Positions 11,111-22,746 of a stretch of DNA of 64,000 nt are shown piece after piece. Location of the stretch: contig NC_058147.1 of NCBI RefSeq assembly GCF_011075055.1, positions 806,001 through 870,000 on the forward strand, given 5' to 3'. This DNA is from Mangifera indica (taxonomy: Eukaryota > Streptophyta > Magnoliopsida > Sapindales > Anacardiaceae). Position 1 is the first letter of the stretch; each line of letters opens with the position of its first letter. The position numbers and the translations under genes were made by a program. The notes beneath the pieces were generated by a model. The model saw nothing but the letters and a program-made list of their open reading frames with translations. It had not been told where the DNA came from and ran no database searches.

Positions 11111-14060
11111 AATTCTAATATACCTATTCCATACAAGTTTGTTCTCGCATTAAAGAATTACACTAGCTCAAGCCTCGCTAAATAGTACAGTGATTTTGAT
11201 TTTTTGTGCGTGCGAGTTCACAATGTTAAAAGCTCCCTTGGGCCGCGTATGTTGGTGACAAAGCTGTGTTATTTAGTGTCACTAAATCGAATGTGCTAGA
11301 TAAGGGTTCAATTAATTTTTAACATTAAATAATTTCTCGAGACCATAGATTGATTGGATGTGAGAATATACAATATTTTTAAAATCAAATCAATGATCAA
11401 ATCAATTGTTTCACTGATTTATGACTTGATCGATTCAATCAATAATTAATTAGTTCAACTTATTGTTAAATTTTAATGAATTGATTTTATTTAAAACTTT
11501 GTAAAAAATTAAAATCAATTAGGACACCTTCACTTATAAAGATTAAAACATAACATTTTAAGAAATAACAATTATTTATTTGATTTTAATAAAATAATTA
11601 AAATAAAAAAATCTCAATCTCATGATATAGAAAAAAAATATAATTATGAAATTATTACTTATAAAAGACATTTCAATAGATATGAAATACTTTTTTTTTA
11701 ATTTTATTTTTTTCTTACAAACCTTTAGAAATTCATCTAACCTACTAAAAAATAATCAAATTACTCAAAAATAATTAAAATTTAAAAAATATTCTAAATT
11801 TTAGTCAAACTCAGTTTTGACCAGTTCATCCGAATCAATTAATAAACAACTTTTTTATGTTAATCAAATTAAACTTAGAGCCGATTTTTAATTCAACTAG
11901 TTGAACTGATCAATGTGATTCAGTTTTAAAATCATTGAGAATATATCTCAATTTTCTTTGCCATTTAAGGAAGTTGTTACATGTTGGGTGAAATGGGTTG
12001 AGGAAAAAAAAAAAACCCGATTATTTCCCACTTGAATCTATATCCAAATAATAGTTTGATATATTTAAATTGAAAAATACATTCTCATATGTCAGAAAAA
12101 AAGTTAAATATTAAATTTAATGGTTTAAGAGTATTTTAATTTATTTATAAAAATATATAAATATTATAAAATTAATATCATTTACACTTTTAAAATACAA
12201 AAAAATTAATTACTCCTATCAACTTTAAAATTTATTATTTAAATCTCTATTTTTAATTAAAAAATAAAGACTCTAACTCTAACTTTAACTAATTTTAGCT
12301 GATTACAATTGAAATGATATAATTTTATCAAAAATGCATTAGAATAGTATAATTTTTATCATGATTCCATCAAAATGGTGTAATTTATCAATACGATTTC
12401 ATTTGAATCACACTTATCCTATTTAATTTTGATAGAATTTTTCACAATTCAAGTGTAATTCTTATTAAAACCGCACTAATTCAATGCGATTGCAACCATC
12501 TTAGCCAATGGAAAGTTGTTGACAATTGTTTTAAATTTTAAAATTTTATACAATAGGGGTGGAATTTTATTTAATAAATTTTAAAGATAAAACGGTATTT
12601 ACTATTAAATAATATTAATTCAAATTTTTAAATAATAAAATTTAATTTTTAAAATTTGTTTATCTTAAAAATTAATTAATTTCATTAAATACGTTTGTTG
12701 GAAGTTAGTAGGTGAGAGAATGTCTTGTCAATTTTTGGATGGGAAATAATTATTTTTCAAACAACAAAAAAATAAAAATATCTATATTACCAATGAATAC
12801 TAATTTATATACTCAACATAATGTGTCACTATATGGATATATATTATTTTAATATTAATTTAAAATTATTCAATCATATAACAACACATCATTGTTATTA
12901 TATAATTATGTATTTATTATCAATTTAATATTAAAAAAAGGCTAAACCTAAGAAATTGATTAAGAAGTGTGACACTAAATTCAATCTAAATTGAGTTTAA
13001 ATAACGCTTAATTTTAAATTAACTGAAACTTCTATAAATTAAACTTAAATTTAATATAAAAATAAATTAATTTAAATTTGCTTAAATTTAAATGTTAAAA
13101 ATTGCGTTGAATTTGACTTAGTTTTATGTCAGATCCAATCATAGTGGAGTGCGCCCTCCCATTCATAATGGCGGAGTGTGCTTGGCTATTACGAGCCTGA
13201 AAAAATTGTTATGGCTTTAGAAATTATGGATTTTTGGACGTAGGGAGGAAAATAGATTGTGGAATTTGATACTGTGAACACCGTATGTACCCATATTTAT
13301 TTTTATATTTAAATAATATATCAAATATATATAATTTTAAATTAATATTAAATTATATAATAATATATCATTAAAATTCCTAATTAGAATAGAAAAAAAA
13401 AAAATTCCGTATGAAGAACAAAGCCATAATTTGTATTCCATGGTATTAAAAAACACTATAAAATATCATCCAAAGCTTTAACTAGGTTCACGGAAAAGAC
13501 TTGATACTATATTAAAATTTCATATTATTTATAATTATTTTATTTTAATAATATGATTAATTTTAGTTATTGTCATATAATATTTGATAATTAAAATCAC
13601 AATTATAAGTGTAATCTAGATAACACCTAGTTTAGAATTATTTAAATCAAATCTTATCTTTTTTATCATAATTATAGTAATAGATAATGTTATATATATG
13701 TATAATATAGATATATAGATAATATATTATTATATGATTAAATATTATTTTATTTTTAATTTTTAATTATTTAATTATATAATCATATATTATTTATATA
13801 TTTAAATTATATATATTATTAATATATATAAAAAATATTTTATTATACACCTCACCATAAAAATGTGCAGTTTATGGTTATAGTTTTTGAATTTAAGGGC
13901 GAAAAATTATTTTTGAAATAGTAATTTAATCAAAAGTAAATAGAGAATGAAGACAGCCGCCATACTGGGCCGAAAAAATATCAAAGTTGAGATAGAAGCG
14001 TAGACCTAAGCAAGTGGTTTTTTACCGAATAAAATTAAAAACAAGGAAAATGTAATAAAT
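11111..14060. other. Long AT-rich intergenic spacer
   Basis: About 3 kb without a supportable gene. It is made of AT-rich low-complexity sequence with several members of a dispersed AT-rich element (see 13719-13794; weaker relatives near 12840-12930 and 13310-13370). Two small patches of mixed composition (near 13140-13290 and 13920-14060) contain no credible reading frame. Confidence 0.5.
13719..13794. repeat. Dispersed AT-rich element, member 1
   Basis: The stretch begins ATAATATATTATTATATG and continues through TTAAATATTATTTTATTTTT to an ATTATTTAATTATATAAT end. Its first 42 bases are almost identical to the block at 26771-26835, and shorter matches occur at 27074-27120 and 32075-32100. 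The right half is a loose inverted copy of the left half, so it could fold back. It is probably a small non-autonomous mobile element or remnant. Confidence 0.45.
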
Positions 14061-14905
14061 TAGAATGGCGGCGGCCTCCTGATTTCTTCAAATTATCACA
14101 TCCAATTGCCACCAAACAAGTCGACTGCCTCCTTTAATTGCCTTAAGTCACACCGCTTAACTCGTTGATTTCCGGTTTTAACATCCACGGCAGCTCTCTC
14201 TAGTCACACTCACACCGCTTTTTCCGTGCTAAGTAATAATATAATCCTGGCCCATTGCCAACCTGTCACTTCCACAGGGAATCCGAGACAAGCGAGAAGA
14301 AGCCCACCCTCGCATTTGGCACATCTAAATTCGTCCCTCGGCTCAAATTTTTGCTCAATCGGTCAATTCGTGAGCAATTTAGTTATCCATATAATGAAAT
14401 CATTTATTTTTATTGAAAATAATGTTTACCTTTTATGGTATTATTTATTTTATTCATAATTGTTTTGAGGTATTATATATCAAATCAAATAATATATTAT
14501 GACTTTAATCTATATTTGAATTGATGAAAACTTAGTTTAATTTGAAAGATTGATAGATTAAAATTTAAAGTCATTAACTCAAATTTATGTATTCAAATTG
14601 ACTCAAATTTACGTATTCAAATTGACTCAAACTTAATTCATTTACTCTGAGTTACAATTCTAGCGTGGATCAAAATCCATAAACTTGACGTTACAAGCTT
14701 AAATTGATTTTTACATGTCTTACCTTTGGTTTCAATGTCCAAGTAGTCAATAATTCTCAAAGATCAATTATCGACTTGGACTAAGAATGAAGATATTTGA
14801 AAATCTTCGATCTGGTATAATCAAAAGATAAGTTTAAAATGAATGTAAAGAGATATGCCAGCCAAACCCCTTTTCTGCGTGCGTTAAAGTGGTTGCTTCT
14901 TTTGT
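14061..14905. other. Intergenic region upstream of the TANGO2 gene
   Basis: A GC-richer patch at about 14065-14350 starts with ATGGCGGCGGCCTCC followed directly by a stop, so it is not a coding gene on its face. The remaining sequence is AT-rich. The patch may be a remote promoter element or a remnant exon. No family was recognised. Confidence 0.4.
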
Positions 14906-14920
14906 CACTTGCTTGAATTT

Positions 14921-14928
14921 TATATATA
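14921..14928 (+). promoter_or_regulatory. TATA box of the TANGO2 gene
   Basis: TATATATA, followed by GGCTTAGCC, lies about 155 bases before the start codon at 15082. That spacing leaves room for a 5' UTR of roughly 120 bases, and no better TATA motif lies closer. Confidence 0.45.
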
Positions 14929-15081
14929 GGCTTAGCCACCTGCTGTCAGCAGAGAAAAACACATGCGGAAGAAAGCTCGTGCTTATCTCTTCCGCTCTCA
15001 TTATTTAGTCACCGTTATATTCATCATTCTTGCTTGTAACACTCTACTGTTTCATCCCTGATAAGAAGCCGAGATATCAAA

Positions 15082-16218
15082 ATGTGTATAGCTGCGTTTA
15101 TTTGGCAAGCTCATCCTCTTTACCCTCTTCTTCTCCTGCAAAACAGAGATGAATATCATCAGAGGCATGCACATGCACTTCTTTTCCTTTGTTATATATT
15201 TTGATTGATTGTGTTTTGGGGACTTTCCTTGACTAACCGGTTTGTGTTTTTTATTTTTGTGTGGTTGTTCAAGGCCTACGAAGCCGGTGGGGTGGTGGGA
15301 TGGAGGTGAAATTTTAGGAGGGAGAGATGAACTTGCTGGAGGGACATGGTTAGCCTGTTCAAGAAAAGGCAGGGTGGCTTTTCTCACCAATGTGTTGGAG
15401 CTTCATACCCTTCCTGAGGCGAAGAGCCGAGGAGACTTGCCTGTGCTTTTTTTGGAGGTAAATAATTGTTTTCTTACTACTGTAAGTATTATCATACTCA
15501 TCAAGTAGTGATTCTGAGAAAACTAATGCAGAGTACAAAGAGTCCGATTGAATTTGCACAGCAACTGGTAACAGAGGTTCATCAATACAATGGGTTTAAC
15601 CTGATACTGGCTGACATGCTTTCCAAGACTATGGTTTATGTCTCCAATCGACCCAAAGGAGAACCCATTACCATTCAAGAAGTTTGCCCAGGCATTCATG
15701 TGCTTTCAAATGCAAAACTTGATTCACCCTGGCACAAGGTTAGACTAAATTCTTTCTTTCTTGCACTATGGCTATATCTACTTCTATAACTTGTAACTAA
15801 ATTTCCCTGTAGGCTCAGCGTCTGGGGCTGAATTTTAAAGAACTGTTGATTAATTATGGGGACGGTGAATTACCTGTGAAAGAGATGACTGAAAAACTGA
15901 TGAGGGACTCAATTAAGGCGGATGAAAGCAGGTTACCTGGTATTTGTTCACTTGATTGGGAATATAGTCTAAGTTCTGTGTTCGTTGAAGTAGAGACCCC
16001 ACTGGTAAGTGTTTTTAACTATGCTTTCTATTTGCTCTCTCATGAATCTCATTTTATTTATGTGGATATTTTATGCTATCCAGGGACGCTATGGCACAAG
16101 AAGCACTGTTGCGTTGACAATAGAAGAAAGCGGGCAAGCAAGCTTTTATGAGAAGTATCTTGAAAAGGATACATGGAAGGAGAAAACTGTGAAATACTAT
16201 ATTCCGAAGCTGAAGTAG
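15082..16218 (+). CDS. TANGO2-like NRDE-domain protein
   Basis: Five exons join in phase: 15082-15164, 15274-15457, 15532-15738, 15813-16004 and 16084-16218, giving 266 residues, the usual plant TANGO2 length. The protein starts MCIAAFIWQAHP with Cys at position 2 and has the family-defining NRDE motif at residues 21-24, followed by YHQRPTKPVGWW, then ILGGRDELAGGTWLA and later RYGTRSTVAL. TANGO2 proteins were named from a Golgi-organisation screen and have since been linked to mitochondrial, acyl-lipid or haem handling; the role in plants is not established. Intron 1 needs a GC donor (AG|GCATGC), because that splice gives the correct Arg-Pro junction; the other introns are GT-AG. Stop codon TAG at 16216-16218. 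Confidence 0.9.
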
Positions 16219-16342
16219 ATTGAGAAAATAAAACATGTGATGGTGCTTAAATATGGAATTAAGCATTCATTTGTTTGTATGACATGCATCAATGTCTCAG
16301 TTGATCCTATGGACCAATGAAGATAATGAAATAAAATTTAAA

Positions 16343-16831
16343 GGGTTGTTTGGTTTCAGTGGTAAAAAAGTTATTTTAATAATCTATATTTTATTACTAA
16401 GATTATTTTGTTTGATTTATAAGTAATAAAATATTTTAATAATCTTTTATTATCGATAATCTTCTATTACCAATAGTGATATGAGAGATAATATAAAAGG
16501 TAATTTGATTATCACATCTATTTTAGGTAATAAAAGATTATTAAAGTAATCTTAATTTTATTATAGCTATCTCTTTATTTATTAATTTTTTGAAAGTAAA
16601 ATAATCTAATTTTAAATTAATATAATAAATAACATAAAAAATATTTTAAAATAATTATACGTAAAGATATTTAAGTAAAATAATATACTAGTATTTTCTT
16701 ATTACTTTTAATCAATTATAATGATTATTTGTATCTATTTATTTTTACTAAATTTTATCAAATATAGTAATAATTTATATTTAATAATTCTTCTAATGTT
16801 GATAATAAAATATTCTTCGAACCAAATGCAA
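16343..16831. mobile_element. MITE, PIF/Harbinger-like, older copy
   Basis: The block opens GGGTTGTTTGGTTTC and ends with CGAACCAAATGC, an imperfect inverted terminal repeat of the GTTTGGTT type. Its interior shares words with the element at 23691-24172: TTTGTTTGATTTATAAG versus TTTGTTTGGTTTGTCAG, GTAATAAAATATT, ACTAGTATTTTCTTATTAC, and ATTTTATCAAATATAGTAAT. It lies about 125 bases downstream of the TANGO2 stop codon. The ends are diverged, so the boundaries and target duplication are approximate. It has no coding capacity. Confidence 0.6.
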
Positions 16832-16964
16832 AATAGATAATACCTTCTTGTGTTCACCAGAGACTTTAACCTGAGTTACAGCAGGAGAAACACTTCACTC
16901 TTTCATTTCTTTCTGATATATTCTGGTTAGGATGAAAAACACCTAAGCATAAGTCTCAGAATGT

Positions 16965-17019
16965 AGAATTCCCACCGCGCTCACGGCCGGGCTGGCCTGC
17001 CAGCGGTAGTGGGAATTCT
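16965..17019. repeat. GC-rich inverted repeat (hairpin)
   Basis: Perfect 11-base arms AGAATTCCCAC (16965-16975) and GTGGGAATTCT (17009-17019) flank a 33-base GC-rich centre. The centre contains a second dyad, GCTGGC-CT-GCCAGC, and flanking CGC/GCG bases that extend pairing. The surroundings are strongly AT-rich. It lies between the converging TANGO2 and PPR genes. It could be a hairpin in either 3' UTR or a tiny inserted element. Confidence 0.6.
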
Positions 17020-17540
17020 CCCGTCCCCTGGAAAAAATGCAGTAGACCCCAATATGATAATCAACTGGAATAGACATTGAAGGTTAGTCATTTCAATCTA
17101 TCAGTAGTCAGAAAGTTTTGCTTCAGGAAACAAAGAAAATCCAAACCAATAAACATGTAAAACATGGATATTTCTTGGTGAAAGATGTTGGGAATTATTG
17201 ATAAATTGGGATGATGTGGAAATACTAGTAACTAACCCCAGAAGAGAAACTTCATTAATGGTAGAAGAGAAACTTCATTAATGGTATAACTAACAATAAT
17301 TGTCTTCATTGAAGACCTTTCAAGAAATACAAATAAATGTTGATTGAAGTTCCAGGATGCTAAAAAAACTAGTGCAGTGACAGGTAGTTGAATTTCACTT
17401 CACTTTCTTGTTTAAAACGAAAGAATCTAGTTCAGAAATAACATTAACATATATAGATGGGAAAAGTTGGTGTCATGATTAATACACAAACTGTCACACT
17501 AAAAAAATACATATTTTAACAACCTATCCTTGTTTCTCTT

Positions 17541-19091
17541 TCAATTTGCAACAAATCTAGAGGCCATCTGTTCATCAAACTTGAATCCTACTAACCCTGC
17601 TTCTCTGCAAACCTCCTTACACTTCGCCAATCTCCCAGAAACCATGTATATTTTAATCATGTCCCGGTATATGTCATATGCTGGGGAGAAACCAGCTTCC
17701 TTGAGCTTTGAAAAGTATCTCACAGCCCTCGAGAGATCATTTAAAGCAACAAAAAGCTTTATGACAACTCGATAAGCTGGAAAATCAAAGAGACAATTTG
17801 AAGCTTCCATATCCCAAACAACTGTCAATGCTTCCCTGTATTTCTTCTCAGAATAACGGCTGTGAATCAGAGTAGTATACATAACCACACTTGGATCCCT
17901 TCCAGATTGTCTGAACCAATGATAGAGACTCTCCACAACATCAAATTTACGTAGCCTTATGCAGACTTTCATGATAGCCGTACAGTCTTGTTGACTTAAA
18001 TTAAAATCTTCTCTTTGTCCAAGCTCGTCTAGTAAGGTCATGACAAGCATGTATTTATCGGGATTTTTACCAAGTTCTAATATCAGCTTCACATAAATGC
18101 TTGAGTCCAGCATTCTTTTGGAATCCTTGGCAGCACACACTAGGTTCCAAGCAAGCCTCAAATTTCCACCTCTAATGAAACCCCTCACCATTGCCTCTAA
18201 CACACTCCGGCTAGCCAAGCTAGTGAACTTCTCTAAATCGAATGGCACTTTCAATTCACGGTGCCTTGCCAAGACCTCAACTGTTGAAGCCAATACCTTA
18301 TCATCTGGGAAAAGATGAGGCTGCTTCTGAACCCAACAAAAAGTCTGCAAAGCTCTCTCAGGAAGCCCCATATGACCCAATTCTCTAATTGTTAACGATA
18401 ACGACCCTTTCCTTAAGAATCTACCACATTTGTCAAGAACTACGGACACATCCTCATTTGAGCTAAGGCCCTTGATCTCCCTAGCTAAATTGATGAGGAA
18501 ATTTGGGTTCTTGTACACCCGCTCAGATATAGATGCCCGCGAAGAGGTTATCTTCGGACAAGCTAATTTAAAATGCTTCTTTGAAGTGGGAAGCCTAAGT
18601 GGCCTTAACTTATGAGGAAGTGGAAGTGGCAGAGGCCTTTCTCTATACAGCATTCCGGGTTTTTGAGGAATTCTTCCCCGAAAAAGAGACGATATAGCTT
18701 CAAGCTCTTCTGGTTCCCAAACAGAATCATTCTCTTGTTCTTCATCTTCACTTTCATCTCCTCCTCCTTTATCTTCCTCATCATAATCAAAATATTTCTG
18801 AGCTGGGTCACACTCAGCACTTGGTTTCTTCAAAAACAAGTTAATCCCAAAGTCAGGGGGCAGTTTGGTGCGCCGGGGATTGAGAAGATTCTTTGGTACT
18901 TTCCTGTGATGAGTTCTTCTTCTTGACTGTGCCATCACAGTTATAGATGGCATCTTGGAATACAGATTGATGGATAAGAACATACAATTCATTCTCGTCA
19001 ATGGAACTGACCCATAAGCTGAAATTTCATGGGCGTCGCATATTTCCACACGTGGGCTATATCGAATTTGAGCGTTTAACAAGACTTTCAT
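17541..19091 (-). CDS. Pentatricopeptide repeat protein, At2g01860 (EMB975)-like
   Basis: This is a single-exon gene of 516 residues from the ATG at 19091. After a basic N-terminal region (MAQSRRRTHHRKVP) and an acidic stretch rich in Glu and Asp comes a series of degenerate P-class PPR units. They include LTIRELGHMGLPERALQTF, the unit with VMYTTLIHSRYSEKKYREAL, and the unit with YRVVIKLFVALNDLSRAVRYF. It ends DEQMASRFVAN. The overall look resembles the Arabidopsis embryo-essential PPR protein At2g01860; this is recall, not an alignment. P-class PPR proteins bind organelle RNA to stabilise, splice or translate it. A downstream in-frame ATG (MPSITVMAQS) is an alternative start. The 5' half of this gene is duplicated and broken at 22747-23102. 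Confidence 0.85.
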   Translation of the reverse strand: MKVLLNAQIRYSPRVEICDAHEISAYGSVPLTRMNCMFLSINLYSKMPSITVMAQSRRRTHHRKVPKNLLNPRRTKLPPDFGINLFLKKPSAECDPAQKYFDYDEEDKGGGDESEDEEQENDSVWEPEELEAISSLFRGRIPQKPGMLYRERPLPLPLPHKLRPLRLPTSKKHFKLACPKITSSRASISERVYKNPNFLINLAREIKGLSSNEDVSVVLDKCGRFLRKGSLSLTIRELGHMGLPERALQTFCWVQKQPHLFPDDKVLASTVEVLARHRELKVPFDLEKFTSLASRSVLEAMVRGFIRGGNLRLAWNLVCAAKDSKRMLDSSIYVKLILELGKNPDKYMLVMTLLDELGQREDFNLSQQDCTAIMKVCIRLRKFDVVESLYHWFRQSGRDPSVVMYTTLIHSRYSEKKYREALTVVWDMEASNCLFDFPAYRVVIKLFVALNDLSRAVRYFSKLKEAGFSPAYDIYRDMIKIYMVSGRLAKCKEVCREAGLVGFKFDEQMASRFVAN

Positions 19092-20350
19092 CAAACATTT
19101 GGTCTACCCTGTACCACCTCTCTCTCAATGTAGTCTGGCAATTATTGTAAACAAAACAAAGTAAAATATCCTATTTCTGATTTGCCGTTTGTTGCAAGCG
19201 ACTCGAATTTAGGGTATCTGGGAAAGAGGAGGAACTCAGGGGGCGAAAAAAAAATCCTAATTCTGAGAGGCGGCAAGGAGGCAAGTGAAGACACGGTTTT
19301 AAGCGGGATGACTACTTTGCGTCTTAACTTAGAGGAAATAATTTTTCATGTTCTAAGTTAAAATCTATTTCATTGCCTGCAGAGGCGTCGGTGGCCCGCC
19401 GCACAAAATTCGGAAGGCCGACAGCCTAACCCAATGTACAAGACAGAACTGAATTGGCGTATTTAATAAAAAATTAAAATTTATATTATAATTATTAATT
19501 AATTAATTTTTATTAATTAAGGTTGCTTATACCATCATGGAAACCTCGGGCAAGGTAGGCGAAAAAACTCCTGGAAAATTCTAACAATTCACTGATTACG
19601 AGAAGGGACTACTTTTGCTAAACAGTCAAATTAAACTGTACACTGTTAGCATGGCATTAAAGCATCAAAATTGGTACTTTTCAAACAAACACTGACTGGA
19701 AAATTATCAAAGAAATTAACAACAGCTGAAATCATCCTCTACATCCCCAGTATAAATAAATGAAGAAAAAAGCCAATATGCTAAAATAGCTCAATCCTAT
19801 ACAAACCATCTATATATATATGTATATATGTATGCATTTATGTGTGTGTGTACATTTCTATATGTATATATCATGCCCACCAACCACAGAGGGATTTCAT
19901 CAAGAGTCATCAGGAGTACAAATCATCTGCAACAAAAGTTCCTTTCACCCTTTGGCCCTTCCAGCATTCGCAACAAGGAAAGTGTTAAGATTTATAATAC
20001 ACACCAAAGTCGGTGAATAGAATCTGCAGTTCCGCAAAAACTTCCTCTCTCAACTGAAACATTTCCCTCTTTAATTGTCTGTGCATCATCTTAAATAGCA
20101 TCCCTTATGTTTTTAAGTTTTCTCTCAAACAAATCAGCAATCACAACTATTCCCTTTTGCCTTTCATTGACACTGTAGACTCAGAAGGTCCTCTAGAATT
20201 TGCTTCAACAAAAGCTGCAAGCTGACCAGTACCATCATCCATATCGTCTATTCAGTCATCTAAATTAAGAGTGACATCAGTTGAAAAATAAAAACCATTG
20301 CTACCACTACCACAACCATACCTTCTAGAACATGAAGGCCAGCATCCTTG

Positions 20351-22177
20351 TCATATCTTTAGCAAAGCATAACACCAGCATATCATAAGAGTAATGGGTG
20401 CGGTCATCCAATTTTTCATTTCAGGTCTCACCTAAAAGAGAGAAGCAAGACGTTTAAACATCAATGCTACATATAACAAGATCTCAAGAATTTCAAAAAT
20501 ATCGGGCAGAGGGGACAGATGAGAAACAAACCAGACTAACCTTTACCAAACCATTGCCACACTACAGGCTTCGCAAATCACATTTCTGGACTCCATGTAA
20601 ACAATTCACGGCCAAGAAAAGGTCATAGCATTCATATACTTATGTTGCTAAATTTAAATGCATTAAAATAATGGATTAAAAAACAAAGCCAACTGAATTT
20701 GAAAGGAGCAAACACAAGTTCAATATGTACCAGTACAATTAAAACTTCAAGGACTAAAAATCCAAAAAAAAAAAAATCACTGTCAGAATGAAGGACAAAA
20801 TAAATGGGCTAAATCATGCTTTAATTTAGCATGCGGCCTCACATTAAGCGCAAAAGGTTTAACGAAGTAAGAGAAGAAGAGATTTTGTTTTACTCTAAGC
20901 CATATACAAAGACTACTTTAAAGGCAAATTGAGGAGAGTCACAATACCTGCTTTACTCCAACTATCTCCACTTCTAAAAGAATTGTATATTTGAGCATTA
21001 AAACTCTCCCTAACCTCTTAAGCATTACTCATCCCAACAATAAATCTCCTTTAATTTCATATCTCTTATTCATCCCACAGGACATTTCCGCACTCTATTC
21101 ACTTGAAGAAATGTAAAAGTAGGATTAAATGCAAGAATTGGACAATATTCCCACAAAAGGTGCAAAAACTGAGCATCAGCACATAAGCTTCTCAACAAGT
21201 GAACTTACCTGAAGTTCAGAGATCAAGTGTAAACCATCATGTGCATTAAGTTTGCACCGGCAATAGAAAAGGTAGACGACATATAAGAATAATGATTACA
21301 AACAACTTAATTCACTAAGATATTGGCAATCATTTCATTGGCTTCACATAAATGAAAACACCAGAAAGTGACATCAATCTAACCACAGGACATATTCATG
21401 CCCAGGGCGCAAAGAAAAAGCATCAGCACACAAGTTTTTCAACAGGTGAACTTACCTGAAGTTCAGAGATCAAGTGTAAGCCATCATGTGCTCAAACTTT
21501 GGACCAATAAATAAAACATAGAAATACTATGATTTACACAGACACTTCACCAGGATTTAAGAATATTTATTTCAGCAAAATTGATTAAACAAGTAATGCC
21601 ACGAAAATGGCAATGTACATTACTACTGTTAGATTAGCTTATCACGTAACATTGAAGGTCCTGCACAAGAAGTATAAAATCTAAACCTATTGTTTCGATC
21701 TCAAGTGTAAGATATGAAACTTAAGATCCCATATCAAAAAAAATTGCAGGGTTTACATTGCGTTAGACTTTCCAATCTCATGTGGTAGCCATCATGAGAC
21801 TGGGATCTTACATTTACAAAAAGTATAAATTTCTAATGTAAGATTTATATGATTTAGACTCTCCGGTCTTCATAGGTTTTTATTATCCACATCTAAACAA
21901 AAGTACGCCAGACAAGAATCAACACCTAAAAGAGGCGTCGAACTGGGAAATATAAATAAACCTAAAATCTAAAGAGCAATAAGTGCTATACTTCTCAAAT
22001 AACAATCCTCAATTTGAAAATTTGTAAAACACTGACACTATTGATAAACCCTAACTATTTTAAACCGAGTAAACCTACATATATCGGATCCAAAAACGAG
22101 AAAATAAAAATAAAAATACCTAACTTGATGTGAAGTGGGTCTTTCGAACGGGCATCAAAAGCTGGCAGAGCTGCCAT
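20351..22177 (-). CDS. Candidate small three-exon gene, unknown 57-residue product
   Basis: Three segments join in phase with GT-AG borders: 22120-22177, 21456-21490 and 20351-20431. The ATG at 22177 has a good context (TTACCATGG). The predicted product begins MAALPAFDARSKDPLHIK, continues LAHDGLHLISELQ and ends in a hydrophobic segment, APITLMICWCYALLKI, before TGA. No family was recognised. In copy B of the duplication the matching gene is broken: the end of exon 1 with its donor is deleted, and exon 3 has an early TGA. A second possible donor lies just after the stop, so the transcript may continue into an untranslated exon. It could also be a decayed longer gene whose visible exons fit by chance. 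Confidence 0.3.
21173..21491. repeat. Local 247-bp duplication containing an exon-like block
   Basis: The sequence at 21173-21244 reappears at 21420-21491, including GCATCAGCACA, TTCTCAAC/TTTTCAAC and GTGAACTTACCTGAAGTTCA. On the minus strand this is the end of candidate exon 2 of the small gene with its GT donor. The 21420-21491 copy retains an AG acceptor before CACATG; the other has lost it. Both copies are also recognisable in the second large repeat, near 25680-25740 and 25885-25955. Confidence 0.6.
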
Positions 22178-22746
22178 GGTAAAACAAAGGGGTAGAGTCA
22201 TATAGGGCAAAACCCGGTTTCCATTTAAATGGCCCGGCCCTTTTGTTTTTCAAACAAATGCATATACATAGATTCGTTGTAAACACAATATACGTATAAA
22301 TGTAAATATACAAATACATATCGGGCCACACCGCTTATAAATTTTGGGTAAGTGTTAACCTTTAAAAGACTTACAAATTTATACGTCTTATCAGAGCTTG
22401 TAAATAAAATGGGTCATACCGAGACATCATGGAAAGATTTGTTACACGATATGATATATTTCACACAAAAAAAATTAAAAATAATTATGTAAATTAAAAA
22501 ACTCACATCAAATCATAAGATTTAAGGTTTCAAGATGCCACCAAGTATTGTAGATAAGTTAAAACCAATTAAAATGATATTATTTGATATGTATTAAAAA
22601 ATGATATCATTTCAATTGATTTGAAGTGAATTTCTTTAGATTTACAAGTTTAATAAGTCAAACACTCTCAATTTTAAGTTTAAATTCAAATTCAATAATA
22701 TAAAACTCTATATTTGAGTTCGAATTTCTATAAGTTTTAGAAATGC

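Larger units (their letters stand above)
18292..22462. repeat. Tandem segmental duplication, copy A
   Basis: This 4.2-kb segment begins inside the PPR gene and runs through its promoter and the following spacer. It is closely matched, in the same orientation, by 22747-26545. Shared landmarks include ATCATCTGGGAAAAGATGAG (18300 and 22755), GGCAAGGAGGCAAGTGAAGA (about 19271 and 23313), the TATATATGTATATAT tract (about 19811 and 24323), and CACACCGCTTATAAATTTTG (about 22327 and 26408). Copy A is the more intact version: it has the whole PPR 5' half, no MITE, and a possible small gene at its far end. About 284 unduplicated bases separate the copies. Confidence 0.85.
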
